The notes under the pieces were generated by a model, which made no database searches, had not been told where the DNA came from, and worked only from the letters and a program-made list of their open reading frames with translations. From contig CAJVPP010001523.1 in NCBI GenBank assembly GCA_910592005.1, positions 1-19,452 of the forward strand: a DNA stretch of 19,452 nt. Direction: 5' to 3'. Position 1 is the stretch's first letter, and every line of letters begins with the position of its first letter. The position numbers were made by a program, and so were the translations under genes. Source of the DNA: Funneliformis mosseae (lineage: Eukaryota > Glomeromycota > Glomeromycetes > Glomerales > Glomeraceae). Below are positions 18,182-19,452 of this stretch, in pieces.

Positions 18182-18310
18182 TAATTAATTATGCATTTTC
18201 CAGCCAGCTAAATTACATGTGAAAGCTAATACCTATTTTGATTTTCCCTTTATTCATATAAATGTTTTTAAGATATGTTATGCAAAAATATTTATTAATT
18301 CAAAAAAAAA

Positions 18311-18320
18311 TTTATTTATT
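18311..18320 (-). promoter_or_regulatory. Candidate polyadenylation signals AATAAA (overlapping pair)
   Basis: Two overlapping AATAAA motifs on the minus strand lie 15-24 bases downstream of the ion-channel stop codon (18337-18335), as expected for a 3' end signal. Confidence 0.5.
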
Positions 18321-18334
18321 GTTTTGTCAACTTT

Positions 18335-19452
18335 TTACATTACAGTATCTTGATTATCGTTGCTTCTTTTTTTGTCAACATTTTTATCAATTAATAAAAG
18401 GTTTTTAATTTCAGACAAAAATTCTTGTTTAGAACTATTCCAATCATCATTGGTCATAAATCTGCTTATCAAATCTTCATTATCAGTTTTCGTCTTTTTT
18501 AATAAAGTTTCATAATCAATTTTCGCCTTTTCTAAAAAAGTTTCATTGTCAGTTTTTGTCTTTTTTAATAAAGTTTCATAGTCAGCTTTCATCTTGTTTA
18601 TTAAATCTACACAATCAACTTTACTTTGATTAGGAACTTTCAAGTCAGCCAACTCTCTCAATTTGTCAGAAATATATATTGCATTACTACTCAATGCTGA
18701 ATTATTGTCTATATCTAGAATTTTTTGTTGAACCTCTTCAATTGGCATCTCATAGAAGCTATTTAAATAAAAAAAATTAAGATTATATCTTTTTAATGAA
18801 AAATATGCAATCGATTATAGATTACTTACATCGTATCCGGAAACCAATTCTTCCACCTTCGTTGATTTGGAAGCAGATAAAAAAGTTCAATTTCAGCCAA
18901 AACTTTTGCTTTTTGTAGTTTAAACAGGAAATGCGTTCTATTTACTTCAATTTCCAAATTAAGCAATCCAATGAATAAATTCATTAGATAGATTACAACC
19001 AAGAATGAAAACAAAATTAACAACACTGTCAAAAATGTATTTTCCTGATATGTCCATGAGCTAAGTGATGATGAATCTCCGGTTAAAAACAAATACATGG
19101 CCAAGATTGAGGTTATATAAGTGGTAAATTGATTTGAATTAGAATCAGGTTGTTGTATAAAAGCTGTTTCTGAAAGAATTTTGCCATTTGAAACTGATTG
19201 ATATTTCGTAACAAGATTCCAGGGATTATTTGGATCGTCATTATTGGAAGGTTCAATCAAATTGTAATCCTTATTTGGAGTCAAAATAATGAAAAACGCA
19301 TGTGCAAAGCCAATTAAAATAAACAATAAGATCAGTAAGAAAGAGAATATCCTTTTAGCTACACCAATAATAATGGTAAAATTAGAGCCAAAATAATCAA
19401 TTGCTCGCAAAAATATTATAAATTTAAAATGTAAGAATAGATTTGATATAGA
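18335..19452 (-). CDS. Ion transport domain (TRP-like) protein, C-terminal part
   Basis: Partial gene: the frame is open to the window edge, so the N-terminus is missing; 348 residues are visible. Exon parts are 19452-18830 and 18758-18335; the 71-nt intron (18829-18759) has a consensus GTAAGT donor and a TTTAAATAG acceptor, and removing it joins FPDT to IFYEMPIEEV in frame. In order: a membrane segment within RIFSFLLILLFILIGFAHAF (S5), an extracellular-type polar loop with NPWNLVTKYQ, a pore helix and filter-like MYLFLTGDSSSL, a second membrane segment in TVLLILFSFLVVIYLMNLFI (S6), then a basic-acidic linker (KLQKAKVLAEIELFYLLPNQ) and a coiled-coil tail. This layout is that of TRP-like cation channels, expanded in Rhizophagus with large N-terminal regions; the ion is not deducible. 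The tail holds four 33-bp repeats. No stops or frameshifts, so probably functional. TAA at 18337-18335 ends it. Confidence 0.85.
18474..18605 (-). repeat. Four in-frame 33-bp repeats (11-residue coiled-coil period)
   Basis: Units at 18474-18506, 18507-18539, 18540-18572 and 18573-18605 encode D-Y/N-E-T/D-L/F-L-K/E-K-T/A-K-T/I style 11-mers (DYETLLKKTKT, DNETFLEKAKI). The 66-bp alternation (Tyr unit, Asn unit) suggests doubling of a pair. They lie inside the cytoplasmic tail of the channel gene. Confidence 0.85.

Noticed and set aside
1..19452. tRNA, 5S rRNA or CRISPR-like arrays
   Set aside because: No B-box (GWTCRANNC) in a cloverleaf context was seen on either strand, and the repeats found have no regular short spacer pattern.

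Overview
The window looks like nuclear DNA of an arbuscular mycorrhizal fungus of the Glomeromycotina, most likely Rhizophagus. The base composition is strongly AT-rich, the introns are short GT-AG introns, and three protein types that are greatly expanded in Rhizophagus can be recognised: a TRP-like ion transport domain protein, a BTB-BACK-TLDc protein, and the cysteine-rich N-terminal part of a Rhizophagus-type protein kinase. The genus assignment is inference from family knowledge, not from a search.

The only apparently intact recognisable gene is the 3' part of an ion-channel gene on the minus strand at the right edge (18335-19452, one 71-nt intron, 5' end outside the window). Its C-terminal tail carries in-frame 33-bp repeats that encode an 11-residue coiled-coil period. 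Almost everything else is decayed coding sequence, satellite-like repeats or AT-rich spacer. From left to right: a degenerate multi-exon gene (506-1881, plus); a ~100-bp-period tandem repeat (2224-2640); a decayed four-exon gene (3473-4257, minus) beside a 108-bp duplication; weak coding-like fragments (5769-6687, minus); a GC-rich hairpin block (6811-6972) directly upstream of a BACK-TLDc pseudogene that has lost its BTB half (6973-8165, plus); a kinase N-terminal pseudogene (9375-10173, minus); an E-box/hairpin cluster (10930-11009); several small uncertain ORFs (11401-15307); an uncharacterised 133-codon reading frame with one stop (14011-14409, minus); a PIF/Harbinger-like transposase remnant (16831-17079, plus); an A-rich minisatellite (17508-17880); a small coiled-coil pseudogene (18011-18181, plus); and the ion-channel gene.

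The genes do not form a pathway. The window is best described as a dispersed, repeat-rich accessory region where copies of expanded families have accumulated stops and frameshifts. At this AT content chance reading frames of 30-60 codons are common, so short ORFs carry low confidence. I found no CRISPR array, rRNA or tRNA gene, and no convincing new multi-gene system.
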